Origin: Polynucleobacter sp.
Lineage (GTDB): Bacteria > Pseudomonadota > Gammaproteobacteria > Burkholderiales > Burkholderiaceae
Direction of reading: 5' to 3'
DNA: 64,000 nucleotides
NCBI GenBank assembly: GCA_016462905.1
Contig: JAEMSI010000001.1
Span: 57,967-121,966, forward strand
Below the pieces are notes generated by a model, which saw only the letters and a list, made by a program, of their open reading frames with translations, was not told where the DNA came from and made no database searches. The position numbers and the translations under genes are program-made. Below, piece by piece: positions 28,543 to 38,477 of the stretch (position 1 is the first letter of the stretch; every line of letters begins with the position of its first letter).

Positions 28543-29319
28543 TTAACTGGCTTTAGCACGACGAAATACGGGTTGATTTGGTTTTGATTCGCTCGCACTA
28601 TAACGATAGCCCTCAGCTTTAAATTGCTTTAAATCGCGAGGATCGTCAATTCGATTCTCAACTACAAAGCGCGCCATTAAACCCCGCGCTCTTTTGGCGT
28701 AAAACGAGATGATCTTGTATTTACCGTCTTTGGCATCTTGAAATACAGGCGAAATAATCTCATAACCCAAGTCTTTTGTTTGCACTACTTTGAAATATTC
28801 TTCGGAAGCTAAATTTAATAAGACAGGATTTTTTTGTTTAGCTAAAACCTGTTTTAGTGACTTTGTAATTCGGTCACCCCAAAACGCATACAAATCCTTA
28901 CCGCGCACATTCTTCAGTGCCGTGCCCATTTCCAAGCGATAGGGTTGCATTAAATCCAGCGGTTTTAAAGCGCCATACAATCCAGACAAAATCCGCACAT
29001 GATCTTGGGCAAAATCAAGGTCTTTGACAGTTAAGCTACTAGCAGCAAAACCTTCATAAACATCGCCATTAAATGCCAATAAAGCGGGTTTGCTGTTGGA
29101 GCTACTGAACTTGGTCGACCAATCACGAAAGCGCCCCACATTTAAAGCGGCCAATGAATCCGATACACCCATTAGCTTAGCAAGCTGCTGCGGTGATAAT
29201 TTTTTTAAGTCAGCAATTAATTGAGCCGATTCAGTAACAAAATCAGGCAAGGTATGCTTTTTTACCGAACTAGGCGTTTCGTAATCAAGCGATTTGGCGG
29301 GCGAAAGAACAATCAACAT
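28543..29319 (-). CDS. yaaA: Peroxide stress protein YaaA
   Basis: 258-residue YaaA (DUF328/UPF0246) protein, which in E. coli limits free iron and oxidative damage. Family features are [13 protein letters not shown] at the N-terminus, [33 protein letters not shown] and [13 protein letters not shown] near the end. It lies between the DUF2863 gene and the SulP transporter. Confidence 0.92.
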   Translation of the reverse strand: MLIVLSPAKSLDYETPSSVKKHTLPDFVTESAQLIADLKKLSPQQLAKLMGVSDSLAALNVGRFRDWSTKFSSSNSKPALLAFNGDVYEGFAASSLTVKDLDFAQDHVRILSGLYGALKPLDLMQPYRLEMGTALKNVRGKDLYAFWGDRITKSLKQVLAKQKNPVLLNLASEEYFKVVQTKDLGYEIISPVFQDAKDGKYKIISFYAKRARGLMARFVVENRIDDPRDLKQFKAEGYRYSASESKPNQPVFRRAKAS

Positions 29320-29374
29320 AGGTCATATTTTTAGCTAAAACCTATTCTACTGACAAAAAATCAACGGCAGAAAA

Positions 29375-30655
29375 TTAAGGCTTTGAGCGTGGATAAAAAC
29401 GTTGAATGAATAAGGCGACAAAGATTCCCAAAAGAATGGCCCATTCCAGCGCAATCGTTAACGTGGCGATGGCAGTAATCACCATCGGCACCCACTCTCT
29501 GGGACCGCTATGAAATTCATGGCGCATTTGTTTAAAGTCAATTAATTTCCAAGCCACCGCCAATAAGCTAGCCGAGATCACTAAATAAGGTAGATATTCA
29601 GCCAGTGGGGCAATAAACAACAAAATAAGAATTAAAAAGACGGTAGCCATAACGCCCGATAAAGGCGTTTGAGCCCCTGCTGCCAAGTTCACGCCCGAAC
29701 GATTAAAAGAACCACTGACGGGGTAGGAAGAAAAAAAGGCGCCCGATAAATTAGCCAAGCCCTGCCCTAAAAATTCTTGATTCGCGTCGAAGCGATCTTT
29801 TGATTTAAGAGCAAGCGCCCGTCCAATCGACATCGCTTCGGTTGAGGCCAACAACACCATAATCAGTGCTGGGCCGAACAAAGAACGCAAGGATTCGAGA
29901 GAAAGGCTTGGCAAAGAAAATGGGGGGAAAGCACTGGGTACTGGCTCGACATAATTAATGCCTAAAAAATCAGGCCAATAGCGCTCTGAAATAAAAACCA
30001 CTACGCTCGCTACCACGATTGAAACCAGCATCGCAGGAATGTAGCGATTAAAACGACGCCATCCACGAATCATCAACAGTGTAAGCAAAATAATCGTGAG
30101 ATTTTCGGGATGCCATTGCTGCTGCCAAATCGACTCGGCTGCGGTCATCCAGGTTTTGTAGACGGATAAGTTTTTAGCCAGCCCAATACCCAACAATTGA
30201 CCGACTTGGCTATTCATAATCAAAATAGCGGCGCCAAAGGTAAAACCAAGAATCACCGAATGCGGGATTAAATCAACCCATTTACCCGCCTTGACCAAAG
30301 CCAAAACGATTTGCAAAATGCCGACTAACAATGTCAAGGTAAGAACTAGGGCAACGTATTCGTTTGATCCTGGCAAAGCCAAAGGCGCAATCAATGCCAT
30401 GGTAGTTAAAGAAATGGCATTAGCCGGGCCGGTCATCATTAAACGACTGGAGCCAAATAAAGCAGCGATCAAGCAAGGCACCATAGCTGCATACAAACCA
30501 TAATGCGGTGGCATCCCTGCCAGCATCGCATAGGCAATCCCCTGCGGCAACACCACTACTGCACCTGTTAAACCTGCAAAAACATCCGCACGGACAACGC
30601 CAGGACGTTTAAATTCTGGCCACCACTGCGCAAAAGGGAAAAAGCGCTTATTCAA
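29375..30655 (-). CDS. SulP-family inorganic anion transporter lacking a STAS domain
   Basis: Membrane transporter of the SLC26/SulP family, 426 residues. It has ten or more hydrophobic segments and the family regions VVLPQGIAYAMLAGMPPHYGLYAAMVPC, GPANAISLTTM and SSYPVSGSFNRSGVN. The protein stops after the last membrane segment (LEWAILLGIFVALFIQRF), so the cytoplasmic STAS domain of typical ~550-residue members is missing. No STAS-like reading was found downstream before yaaA. Substrate unknown (sulfate, bicarbonate or organic anion). Confidence 0.88.
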   Translation of the reverse strand: MNKRFFPFAQWWPEFKRPGVVRADVFAGLTGAVVVLPQGIAYAMLAGMPPHYGLYAAMVPCLIAALFGSSRLMMTGPANAISLTTMALIAPLALPGSNEYVALVLTLTLLVGILQIVLALVKAGKWVDLIPHSVILGFTFGAAILIMNSQVGQLLGIGLAKNLSVYKTWMTAAESIWQQQWHPENLTIILLTLLMIRGWRRFNRYIPAMLVSIVVASVVVFISERYWPDFLGINYVEPVPSAFPPFSLPSLSLESLRSLFGPALIMVLLASTEAMSIGRALALKSKDRFDANQEFLGQGLANLSGAFFSSYPVSGSFNRSGVNLAAGAQTPLSGVMATVFLILILLFIAPLAEYLPYLVISASLLAVAWKLIDFKQMRHEFHSGPREWVPMVITAIATLTIALEWAILLGIFVALFIQRFYPRSKP

Positions 30656-30744
30656 AGTACGTTTGGAAACTAGTCTCTAATCGGATGAAACAAGGAATTA
30701 AGATCAACATGGCACAATCTGACCACTTAAATTAAGATCAAGAG

Positions 30745-30776
30745 GTATTGTAGCAATACTTATCAACTGTTAAATA
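30745..30776 (+). promoter_or_regulatory. Possible promoter with inverted repeat upstream of the GST gene
   Basis: TTGTAG (30748-30753) and TAAATA (30771-30776) have a 17-bp spacer. The inverted repeat GTATTG-TAG-CAATAC (30745-30759) overlaps the -35 element. The start codon is 18 bp further on. Weak consensus, so tentative. Confidence 0.4.
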
Positions 30777-30793
30777 AAATCTGAAGCTTAAAA

Positions 30794-31540
30794 ATGCCTA
30801 AAAAATCCAATCCAAAAACCAAAGCGATGATCGACGTTTATAGCTGGGCCACTCCCAATGGTCACAAAATTCACATCATGATGGAAGAATGCGGCTTCAA
30901 ATTAAATCGTGACTGGCGCGCCATTCCCGTCGACATTGGCAAAGGCGATCAATTTAAACCCGAATTCCTAGCGATCAGTCCCAATAATAAAATTCCTGCG
31001 ATTCTTGATCCCAATGGTCCAGATGGAAAACCCATTCATCTATTTGAATCGGGTGCTATCTTGTTATACCTTGCTAATAAAACAGGAAAATTTTTACCCA
31101 AAACAATTCGCGGCAAGTACGAAACCATGGAATGGCTGATGTTTCAAATGGGCGGTCTAGGACCGATGCTCGGACAAAATCATCACTTTCGTTTATATGC
31201 ACCCGAAAAAATTGAATATGCGGTTAACCGTTACACCAATGAAGCCAAGCGTTTGTATGGAGTCCTAAATGAACGCTTAAGTAAATCAACTTATATTGCT
31301 GGTAATACTTATACGATTGCCGATATAGCGATTTTTCCATGGACACGCGGCTGGGAAAAACAAGGGGTAAATATCAACGACTACCCTGATTTCAAAAAGT
31401 GGTTCGAAAAAATCAATCAGCGCCCTGCTGTCAAGCGGGGTGTTGAGGTTCTTACGGCCCTACGCAAACCCTTGATTGACGACCAAGCAAAAGACATTCT
31501 ATTTGGTAAGGGGCAATACGAAAAATCGAAAAGGAAATAG
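30794..31540 (+). CDS. Glutathione S-transferase, YfcG/Nu-class-like
   Basis: Glutathione-binding enzyme of 248 residues (or 237 if translation begins at the Met of MIDVYSW, 11 residues on, where the conserved domain starts). The thioredoxin-like N-terminal domain has WATPNGHKIHIMMEE and the cis-Pro region NNKIPAILD, then the ESGAILLYLA motif that binds the gamma-glutamyl group. The helical domain includes TYIAGNTYTIADIAIFPW. This pattern matches disulfide-bond oxidoreductases such as YfcG and YghU. It lies 18 bp before rarA. Confidence 0.88.
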   Translation: MPKKSNPKTKAMIDVYSWATPNGHKIHIMMEECGFKLNRDWRAIPVDIGKGDQFKPEFLAISPNNKIPAILDPNGPDGKPIHLFESGAILLYLANKTGKFLPKTIRGKYETMEWLMFQMGGLGPMLGQNHHFRLYAPEKIEYAVNRYTNEAKRLYGVLNERLSKSTYIAGNTYTIADIAIFPWTRGWEKQGVNINDYPDFKKWFEKINQRPAVKRGVEVLTALRKPLIDDQAKDILFGKGQYEKSKRK

Positions 31541-31558
31541 CACTGGAATAATGCGCTC

Positions 31559-32860
31559 ATGAATGACCTATTTCATTCCAAGCCATTGCCGCCACTTGCT
31601 GAGGCAATGCGCCCTAGTACCATTGAAGAGATCGTCGGACAAACGCATTTACTCGGAATAGGTAAGCCTTTGCAATTGGCATTTGCCTCGGGTCAGCCGC
31701 ACTCGATGATTCTTTGGGGTCCGCCAGGAGTTGGCAAAACGACCTTAGCCCGTCTCTCAGCACAAGCCTTTCAACGCGCTTTCATTGCGATCTCCGCGGT
31801 TCTTGCGGGTGTCAAAGAAATTCGTGAGTCGATTGAACAAGCCGAACACAATATGGCGCAGTTTGGTAAACAAACGATTTTATTTGTCGATGAAATCCAT
31901 CGCTTTAATAAAAGTCAGCAAGATGCGCTGTTGCCACACATTGAATCAGGTCTATTTATTTTTATTGGTGCAACCACCGAGAATCCCTCCTTTGAAGTCA
32001 ACTCGGCCCTGCTATCGCGCGCGCAAGTTTATGTTTTAAAGTCGCTCAGCGCAGATGAATTACTGGAATTATTGAAACGCGCACGCCAACAAGTATTACC
32101 GAATATTGATTTTGATAGCGCCGCATTAAATACCATCGTGCACTATGCTGATGGCGATGCACGACGCTTAATTAATTTAATCGAACAAATTCAAAATGCA
32201 TTACAAGCTAGTCCATCGATACAAAAAATTGACCAAGCATTTGTTGAAAATGCCCTCACGATTGGCGCACGTCGTTTTGATAAAGGTGGTGATCAATTCT
32301 ATGATCAAATTTCTGCTTTACATAAATCCGTGCGTGGCTCACATCCTGATGCTGCGCTTTATTGGTTATGTCGCATGCTCGACGGCGGTGCTGACCCCCG
32401 CTATTTAGCGCGGCGCATTATTCGGATGGCCTGGGAAGATATTGGTTTAGCTGATCCACGTGCCATGCAACTGGCTAACGATGCTGCACAAACTTATGAA
32501 CGACTCGGCTCACCCGAAGGCGAACTCGCCTTAGGTCAAGCAGTCGTCTATTTAGCAATTGCTGCTAAAAGCAATGCTAGTTATCAAGCCTATAACGCGG
32601 CACGCGCCTTTGTTGCACAAGATCGCAGTCGTGAGGTCCCTGTCCATTTACGCAACGCACCTACCCAGTTGATGAAAGATCTTGGGCATGGGCATGCTTA
32701 TCGCTATGCTCATGACGAACCCCATGCTTATGCGGCTGGCGAAAGCTATTTGCCCGAAGGAATGCATGAGCCGAACTGGTACCAACCAGTCGAGCGGGGC
32801 TTAGAAATCAAAATTGCTGAGCGCATGGCATTTCTACGCGCTTTAGATCAAAAAAAATAG
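31559..32860 (+). CDS. rarA: Replication-associated recombination protein RarA
   Basis: AAA+ ATPase acting at stalled replication forks, 433 residues. Walker A GPPGVGKT at 54-61, Walker [21 protein letters not shown], sensor 1 [19 protein letters not shown], then the RarA C-terminal tetramerisation region ([44 protein letters not shown]). It is followed after 51 bp by the SOS-controlled umuDC pair. Confidence 0.94.
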   Translation: MNDLFHSKPLPPLAEAMRPSTIEEIVGQTHLLGIGKPLQLAFASGQPHSMILWGPPGVGKTTLARLSAQAFQRAFIAISAVLAGVKEIRESIEQAEHNMAQFGKQTILFVDEIHRFNKSQQDALLPHIESGLFIFIGATTENPSFEVNSALLSRAQVYVLKSLSADELLELLKRARQQVLPNIDFDSAALNTIVHYADGDARRLINLIEQIQNALQASPSIQKIDQAFVENALTIGARRFDKGGDQFYDQISALHKSVRGSHPDAALYWLCRMLDGGADPRYLARRIIRMAWEDIGLADPRAMQLANDAAQTYERLGSPEGELALGQAVVYLAIAAKSNASYQAYNAARAFVAQDRSREVPVHLRNAPTQLMKDLGHGHAYRYAHDEPHAYAAGESYLPEGMHEPNWYQPVERGLEIKIAERMAFLRALDQKK

Positions 32861-32890
32861 TCCTAAAAGCGTATTTTGTGAAATATCCTA

Positions 32891-32910
32891 TACTGTATAA
32901 AAATACAGTA
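32891..32910 (+). promoter_or_regulatory. LexA box upstream of umuD
   Basis: CTGT (32893-32896), an 8-bp AT spacer and ACAG (32905-32908), flanked by TA on both sides, match the classical LexA operator. The box ends 3 bp before the umuD start codon (ACAG ends 32908, ATG begins 32912). A TATACT sequence (32889-32894) overlaps its left half. Confidence 0.88.
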
Positions 32911-32911
32911 T

Positions 32912-33340
32912 ATGAAAATTACCGAACTAAGCCGTCAGGCCCTTTCTAATCAATCGCTTGCTTTACCGCTTTACTCTTGTTTGGCGCCAGCTGGCTTTCC
33001 CTCTCCCGCTGCCGATCACTACGATAAACGCCTCGATCTCAACGAATATTTAGTCCTACATCCCGAAGCGACTTTCTTTTTGCGTGTCAAAGGCGATTCG
33101 ATGTTGGGCGCTGGTATTCATGATGGCGATTTATTAGTAGTCGATCGCTCCACCGAGCCTTCTCATGGACGCGTCATCATTGCGGTACTCGATGGTGAAC
33201 TCACTGTAAAACGACTGCATCGTCAGCGCGGCAAAATTAGTTTGCGCGCCGATAACCCCGCCTATAGCGATATCGTCATTGCCGATGACCAAGAATTACA
33301 GGTTTGGGGTGTAGTGACGCACGTGATTCATAAACCATAA
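32912..33340 (+). CDS. umuD: UmuD-type SOS mutagenesis protein
   Basis: S24/LexA-fold protein of 142 residues, the accessory subunit of polymerase V, activated by RecA-stimulated self-cleavage. The cleavage pair is Ala27-Gly28 (APAGFPSPA). The catalytic Ser63 is in VKGDSMLGAGI and Lys100 in GELTVKRL. The start codon lies 3 bp after the LexA box and there is no recognisable Shine-Dalgarno, so the message may be leaderless or nearly so. umuC follows after 21 bp. Confidence 0.92.
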   Translation: MKITELSRQALSNQSLALPLYSCLAPAGFPSPAADHYDKRLDLNEYLVLHPEATFFLRVKGDSMLGAGIHDGDLLVVDRSTEPSHGRVIIAVLDGELTVKRLHRQRGKISLRADNPAYSDIVIADDQELQVWGVVTHVIHKP

Positions 33341-33361
33341 GACACTGCTGAGCCGATCCCT

Positions 33362-34681
33362 GTGCGTCCTCCATCTAAATCACAATTTGCCTTAGTGGAC
33401 GGCAATAACTTTTATGTTGCTTGTGAGCGTGTTTTTAACCCCCTCTTAGAAAATAAACCGGTTGTGGTGCTCTCGAATAACGATGGTTGCGTTGTGGCAC
33501 GTAGCCAAGAAGCTAAAGACTTAGGGATTCGCATGGGAATCCCCTTCTTCGAAGTAAAGCACCTGATTCAAAGTCACAACTTGCTTTGGTTTAGCTCCAA
33601 TTACACCTTGTATGGCGATATGAGCGCACGTCTAATGAGTCTTTTAGGGGAATTCTCACCGCACCAAGAAGTGTACTCAATCGATGAATGTTTTCTCGAC
33701 TTCGGTGGCATGACGCGCGATCCCATCGCCTACGCACAAGCGATTCGTAAAAAAACCAAACGGTATCTAGGTTTACCTACCTGCGTTGGTATTGGCAGTA
33801 GCAAAACACTAGCCAAGTTGGCTAATCATATCGCCAAAAAACGCCCCTCCTATAGCGGGGTATTTGATTGGGGGGCATGCGATAACCTAAGCGCCGATAG
33901 CCTGATGGCGCAAATTCAAGTGGGCGAAGTGTGGGGCGTAGGTCGTCGCCTAAACCAACAATTACAAGCGATGCAAATTCGTACAGTACGCGATTTAAAG
34001 TACGCCGAAGCCAGTTTAATTCGTAAACAATTTGGTGTAGTGCTTGAACGCACGGTCGCCGAACTGAATGGCGTTCCGTGTTTAGCTCTGGAAGATACGC
34101 AAAGTGCCGGCAACATTCGTAAACAACAGATTATTTCCAGTAAAAGTTTTGGTAAACCGATCCAGCATATTCAAGAATTACGCGAGGCAGTTGTTAGTTA
34201 CACAGTGCGCGCCGCCGAAAAATTACGTCAACAAAATTCGATGTGCACTCATATCTCAGTTTACATTCGCACCAATCCGTTTTCTCAAAAAAACCCGCCC
34301 TATTCCAATAGTATTACTTTGCCTCTAATCTTATCGAGTAACGATAGCCGACGTCTTTCTCAACTAGTCTGTGTTGGTCTTGAGCAAATTTACCGTCCTA
34401 ACTATTTCTATAAAAAAGCGGGGGTGATGTTATTAGGAATTCATCCCGAAAATCAATTCCAAGGTAATTTGTTTGAACCTAATCATCTTCAATCTAGGCA
34501 GCAACAGGCGCGCTCACAAATTCTAATGAAAACCATCGATCAACTCAATCAAACCTATGGTCAGAGCACTCTGATGCTTGCTGGCGCTGGTTTATATGCC
34601 CATTGGCGCATGCAAGCAAAACAACGCAGCCCGAACTACACCACAGCTTGGAATCAACTTGCACAAGCCCAAGCCAATTAA
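33362..34681 (+). CDS. umuC: DNA polymerase V catalytic subunit UmuC
   Basis: Y-family translesion polymerase, 439 residues, starting at GTG. Palm motifs are [17 protein letters not shown] (first metal Asp) and [11 protein letters not shown] (Asp-Glu pair). The helix-hairpin-helix region [16 protein letters not shown] and the little-finger domain follow; the C-terminal UmuC extension (DUF4113-like, LMLAGAGL...[16 protein letters not shown]) is intact. Cotranscribed with umuD under LexA control. Confidence 0.93.
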   Translation: MRPPSKSQFALVDGNNFYVACERVFNPLLENKPVVVLSNNDGCVVARSQEAKDLGIRMGIPFFEVKHLIQSHNLLWFSSNYTLYGDMSARLMSLLGEFSPHQEVYSIDECFLDFGGMTRDPIAYAQAIRKKTKRYLGLPTCVGIGSSKTLAKLANHIAKKRPSYSGVFDWGACDNLSADSLMAQIQVGEVWGVGRRLNQQLQAMQIRTVRDLKYAEASLIRKQFGVVLERTVAELNGVPCLALEDTQSAGNIRKQQIISSKSFGKPIQHIQELREAVVSYTVRAAEKLRQQNSMCTHISVYIRTNPFSQKNPPYSNSITLPLILSSNDSRRLSQLVCVGLEQIYRPNYFYKKAGVMLLGIHPENQFQGNLFEPNHLQSRQQQARSQILMKTIDQLNQTYGQSTLMLAGAGLYAHWRMQAKQRSPNYTTAWNQLAQAQAN

Positions 34682-34730
34682 AACCAATACAATCCCATTC
34701 GTACCCTCATTTTTACTTAAAGGAAATAGC

Positions 34731-35300
34731 ATGCGCCAACGGATTCTTGCCCTGAGCCTCTTTCTAATTGCAGCACTCAGTGGTTTTAGCCAAACCGCTT
34801 TGGCTGGACCCAAAGTCGAATTTAAAACAAGCCAAGGTAATTTTGTGATTGAGCTCGATGCCGATAAAGCGCCCAAGACCGTTAATAATTTTTTAAACTA
34901 CGTTAAAAGTGGTTTTTATAACGGCACCATTTTTCATCGCGTCATTAATGGCTTCATGATTCAAGGAGGTGGCTTTACTGCCGATATGAATGAAAAACCA
35001 ACTCAGCCTCCAGTCGTATCAGAAGCACAAAATGGTTTAAAAAATCAAATCTATACCATTGCGATGGCCCGTACCGCAGATCCTGACTCAGCTTCGGCAC
35101 AATTTTTTATTAATGTGAAAGATAATCCAGCGCTCGATTATCCCAATGCGCGCGGCAATGGGTATGCGGTATTTGGAAAAGTCATTTCGGGTAATGACAC
35201 GATTGATAAAATCAAACAAGTTCCAACTGGGTCACGTGGTCGTTATGGCGATGTTCCTATCAATACCGTCACGATTGAATCTGCCACCCTATTAAAATAA
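34731..35300 (+). CDS. Periplasmic cyclophilin-type peptidyl-prolyl isomerase
   Basis: Proline isomerase of about 189 residues with an N-terminal signal peptide (cleavage after TALA, near residue 26). The start is set at this ATG because an AAAGGAAA ribosome site precedes it and the signal peptide follows; the frame is open 51 codons upstream inside umuC. The cyclophilin core has FHRVINGFMIQGGGF, with the catalytic Arg, and SASAQFFINVKDN. Related to PpiA. It lies 49 bp after umuC and 9 bp before pabBC. Confidence 0.92.
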   Translation: MRQRILALSLFLIAALSGFSQTALAGPKVEFKTSQGNFVIELDADKAPKTVNNFLNYVKSGFYNGTIFHRVINGFMIQGGGFTADMNEKPTQPPVVSEAQNGLKNQIYTIAMARTADPDSASAQFFINVKDNPALDYPNARGNGYAVFGKVISGNDTIDKIKQVPTGSRGRYGDVPINTVTIESATLLK

Positions 35301-35309
35301 GCCCAATCA

Positions 35310-37130
35310 ATGCTGCTGCTTGATGATGCAGAAAGTTCGGCCAAACAGCCTAGTAGTCGCTTATACGGCGAAGTACAGCAACAATGGCGTGCGCAAGAAT
35401 GGCAGGAGGTTCCAGCCTGCCTCGAGGCAATTGAAGCAGCATTAAAAAACCAGCACTATGTGGTTGCGGTTTTTGCTTATGAATTAGGTCTGCATCTCCA
35501 AAAAATACCGCTGCAATACCAAGCCAACACCCCGCTAATTCAGGCTTGGTCATTCAATTCGGTTGAAAAAATATCGAAGCAAGCGGTCGACGACTATCTC
35601 AGTATGCAAATCAATGCATTACAAAATGATTCACACATTAGCGGTATCTGCGACTTAAGTCATAGTGTCACGCAAGCCCAATTTGAAGATTCAATCGAGA
35701 CGATTCAAGAGTGGATACGCAAGGGTGACACCTATCAAATTAATCGCACCTATCAAATTCAAGGCAGTTTCTATGGCGCCCCATTAGCTCTCTATGCTCG
35801 TTTACGAAGCCGTCAACCGGGACGCTATGGCGCTTTTATCCAAATCGATGACACCTGCATCTTGTCCCAATCACCGGAATTATTTATTCAAAAAAAGAAT
35901 AATCAACTCGAGGCTAGACCCATGAAAGGGACTGCTGACGCTTTTCTGCAACAGGCCAGCGATCTTTCCGATGATCCTAAAAATCAAGCTGAAAACGTCA
36001 TGATCGTTGATCTCTTGCGCAACGATCTCAGCAAAATTGCTCTACCCAATAGCGTTAAGGTTCCTGCTTTATTTGAAGTCAATCGCTACGGCAATGTCTT
36101 GCAAATGACGTCCACCATACAAGCCGAAGCCAAACCAAAACTGTCTTTATTAGAAATACTCAAAGCCATTTTCCCCTGCGGTTCAGTGACGGGAGCCCCC
36201 AAAAAACGGAGTATGGAAATTATTCAAGCGCTTGAACAAACTCCACGTGGCTGGTATTGCGGTGCGCTAGGATGGTTTGATCCAGACGATCACTTTGCGC
36301 TGAGTGTGCCTATCCGAACTTTACAACTCGAGATGAATCCCGCTTCCGGAAAAAAGCACTTTATCTTGGGAATTGGTGCTGGCGTCACAATCGATTCAGA
36401 ACCTCGCCAAGAATGGCAAGAATGTTCAATTAAAGCAAAGTTTTTAACTGAACTCAAAGGCGAGATTGGTTTATTTGAAACTATGCGGGTGCAAGCTAAT
36501 AATCCAAACTCGCAGCGCATCCCTCTGTTACAAGCCCATTTAAACCGCCTAGAAAATTCAGCGCGGGCGCTGTGCATTCCTTTTTCACGCGATGCCGCCG
36601 AACTGTTAATCAATGAATTATTAAATATAGTGCCACCTGAAAAAAACGTTCGCCTGCGATTGGATTTAAGTCATCATGGCAAGCTCAGTTCAAATCATGG
36701 TGTGATCGACGATTTGCCAACACTGAATACTATTTTTTGGGCTAGCGATTTAATCCCAGATGCACGCATGCATTCCGAAAATGCTTTGCTGCTTCACAAA
36801 ACTACGCAACGCCAACTCTATGATCAAGCTTGGCAAACTGCCGAAGCACGCGGTGGTTTCGATGCGATTTTTGAAAATGAAAAAGGCTTTGTTACCGAAG
36901 GCGGAAGAACCAGCCTATTTATTCGTCCAGCTAACACTCAGGAATGGTTAACGCCACCCTTATCGGCTGGGGTTTTACCGGGTGTAATGCGCCAACATAT
37001 CTTGCAGGACCCCAAATGGAATGCCCATGAGGCAAACCTGACTAAAAAAGATGTTTCAATAGCAGAAGAAATGATGTTAACCAATGCCTTGCGCGGAACC
37101 ATATCTGTTGTTTTATCAAAACCCGAATAA
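35310..37130 (+). CDS. pabB: Fused aminodeoxychorismate synthase component I / aminodeoxychorismate lyase
   Basis: Two consecutive steps of p-aminobenzoate synthesis in one 606-residue chain. Residues 1 to about 385 form the PabB chorismate-binding domain (RPMKGTADA, MIVDLLRNDLSKIA, FPCGSVTGAPKKRSMEII). From about 390 a PabC-type PLP lyase domain follows (GLFETMRVQ, LLQAHLNRLENSARAL, FVTEGGRTSLFI); its PLP lysine is probably in LLHKTTQRQLYD. Such PabBC fusions are known. The amidotransferase PabA is not in the window. Together with folC and folD this supports folate synthesis. Confidence 0.9.
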   Translation: MLLLDDAESSAKQPSSRLYGEVQQQWRAQEWQEVPACLEAIEAALKNQHYVVAVFAYELGLHLQKIPLQYQANTPLIQAWSFNSVEKISKQAVDDYLSMQINALQNDSHISGICDLSHSVTQAQFEDSIETIQEWIRKGDTYQINRTYQIQGSFYGAPLALYARLRSRQPGRYGAFIQIDDTCILSQSPELFIQKKNNQLEARPMKGTADAFLQQASDLSDDPKNQAENVMIVDLLRNDLSKIALPNSVKVPALFEVNRYGNVLQMTSTIQAEAKPKLSLLEILKAIFPCGSVTGAPKKRSMEIIQALEQTPRGWYCGALGWFDPDDHFALSVPIRTLQLEMNPASGKKHFILGIGAGVTIDSEPRQEWQECSIKAKFLTELKGEIGLFETMRVQANNPNSQRIPLLQAHLNRLENSARALCIPFSRDAAELLINELLNIVPPEKNVRLRLDLSHHGKLSSNHGVIDDLPTLNTIFWASDLIPDARMHSENALLLHKTTQRQLYDQAWQTAEARGGFDAIFENEKGFVTEGGRTSLFIRPANTQEWLTPPLSAGVLPGVMRQHILQDPKWNAHEANLTKKDVSIAEEMMLTNALRGTISVVLSKPE

Positions 37131-37157
37131 CCATCTTGCGATTTCTATTTTCTCTCA

Positions 37158-37718
37158 ATGAACTATTGCTCTCTTTGCGGCGCTAAGGTCAAGCTTCAAA
37201 TTCCCTCAGACGATACGCGCGAACGTCATGTCTGTGAAGCGTGTGGAGAAATTCATTACTTAAATCCGAGAAATGTCGTTGGCACCATCCCTATTTGGCG
37301 TCAGCAAATTTTGCTCTGCAAGCGAGCCATTGAACCGCGTTTAGGTTACTGGACTTTACCGGCAGGATTTTTAGAAATTGGTGAAAGCACCACGGCTGGT
37401 GCGATTCGCGAAACCACAGAAGAAGCGGGTGCTCGGGTCCAAATTGGGCCCCTGTTCTCTTTGCTCAACGTGGCCCATGTAGAACAAGTTCATTTATTTT
37501 ATTTGGCTGAAATGCAATCGCCTGAATTTTCAGCAGGAGAAGAGAGTTTAGAAGTGGCTTTATTTGATGAAGCCGATATTCCATGGCAAGAAATCGCCTT
37601 TCCCACCGTAAAACAAACTTTGCAGTGGTTTTTAGAAGATCGCGCTGCAGGCCTTTTAGAAAAAGGCAAACCGACTCATGTCCATTCACGCGATATTGAA
37701 CGTGGCGAACGCATTTAA
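37158..37718 (+). CDS. NUDIX hydrolase with N-terminal zinc ribbon
   Basis: 186-residue hydrolase. The N-terminal zinc ribbon has CSLC (3-7 region) and CEAC (about 32-35). The full NUDIX box GFLEIGESTTAGAIRETTEEAGA (only part quoted as GESTTAGAIRETTEEAG) fits the family spacing of Glu and Arg-Glu-x-x-Glu-Glu. NUDIX enzymes with a zinc ribbon often cleave NADH-like or ADP-ribose substrates; the substrate here cannot be assigned. It lies 27 bp after pabBC and 15 bp before aat. Confidence 0.88.
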   Translation: MNYCSLCGAKVKLQIPSDDTRERHVCEACGEIHYLNPRNVVGTIPIWRQQILLCKRAIEPRLGYWTLPAGFLEIGESTTAGAIRETTEEAGARVQIGPLFSLLNVAHVEQVHLFYLAEMQSPEFSAGEESLEVALFDEADIPWQEIAFPTVKQTLQWFLEDRAAGLLEKGKPTHVHSRDIERGERI

Positions 37719-37733
37719 GATGTCAGTATAAAA

Positions 37734-38477
37734 ATGACTCGTGCTAGCCGAATTCCTTGGCTGGGTCCACTGGACGCTTTTCCAGATCCCCGCACTCAAG
37801 CCGACCCAGACCCCGAGGTGCCTGGTTTATTAGCGGTTAGCGAACATTTAGAAGCACAGCAACTAGCAAGAGCTTATCGTCAGGGAATTTTTCCTTGGTA
37901 CTCCGAAAATCAACCCGTCTTATGGTGGTCCCCCAACCCAAGAATGGTGCTTTATCCGAAGGAATTTCATGTCAGCGAATCATTTCAGAAAACCTTACGG
38001 CAGATAATGAAAGACGAATCTTCTGAAATTCGCGTAGACGATGACTTTACTGCAGTGATTCAGGCCTGCGCAACTACCAGTCGCAAAGGTCAAGATGGCA
38101 CTTGGATCACCCACGAAATCGTCAATGCTTACACCACCCTATTTGAAAATAAGCTAGCCCACTCGATTGCGCTTTATCAAAACGAAGAAATACAAGGGGG
38201 CTTGTATTGCGTGGCAATGGGTCAAATGGTGTTTGGGGAATCGATGTTTAGCCGCAGCAGCGATAGCTCTAAAATCGCCTTGGCAGCTTTATGTGCTTGG
38301 TGCTACGATCTTGGTGTGGACCTCATTGATTGCCAACAAGAAACCCCTCATTTACGCTCACTCGGTGGCAGGCCAATTGATCGCACCGCCTTTTTAGATC
38401 ACCTTGCCAAAGCAACCGTCACTACTTCGAATCCGCACTGGCAATTTAATAAAGCGGTATTACAGCGTTGGCTATGA
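37734..38477 (+). CDS. aat: Leucyl/phenylalanyl-tRNA-protein transferase
   Basis: N-degron enzyme that adds Leu or Phe to proteins with N-terminal Arg or Lys, tagging them for ClpAP. 247 residues. Family signatures are [26 protein letters not shown] and [21 protein letters not shown]. Its stop codon overlaps the start of bpt (ATGA). Confidence 0.94.
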   Translation: MTRASRIPWLGPLDAFPDPRTQADPDPEVPGLLAVSEHLEAQQLARAYRQGIFPWYSENQPVLWWSPNPRMVLYPKEFHVSESFQKTLRQIMKDESSEIRVDDDFTAVIQACATTSRKGQDGTWITHEIVNAYTTLFENKLAHSIALYQNEEIQGGLYCVAMGQMVFGESMFSRSSDSSKIALAALCAWCYDLGVDLIDCQQETPHLRSLGGRPIDRTAFLDHLAKATVTTSNPHWQFNKAVLQRWL

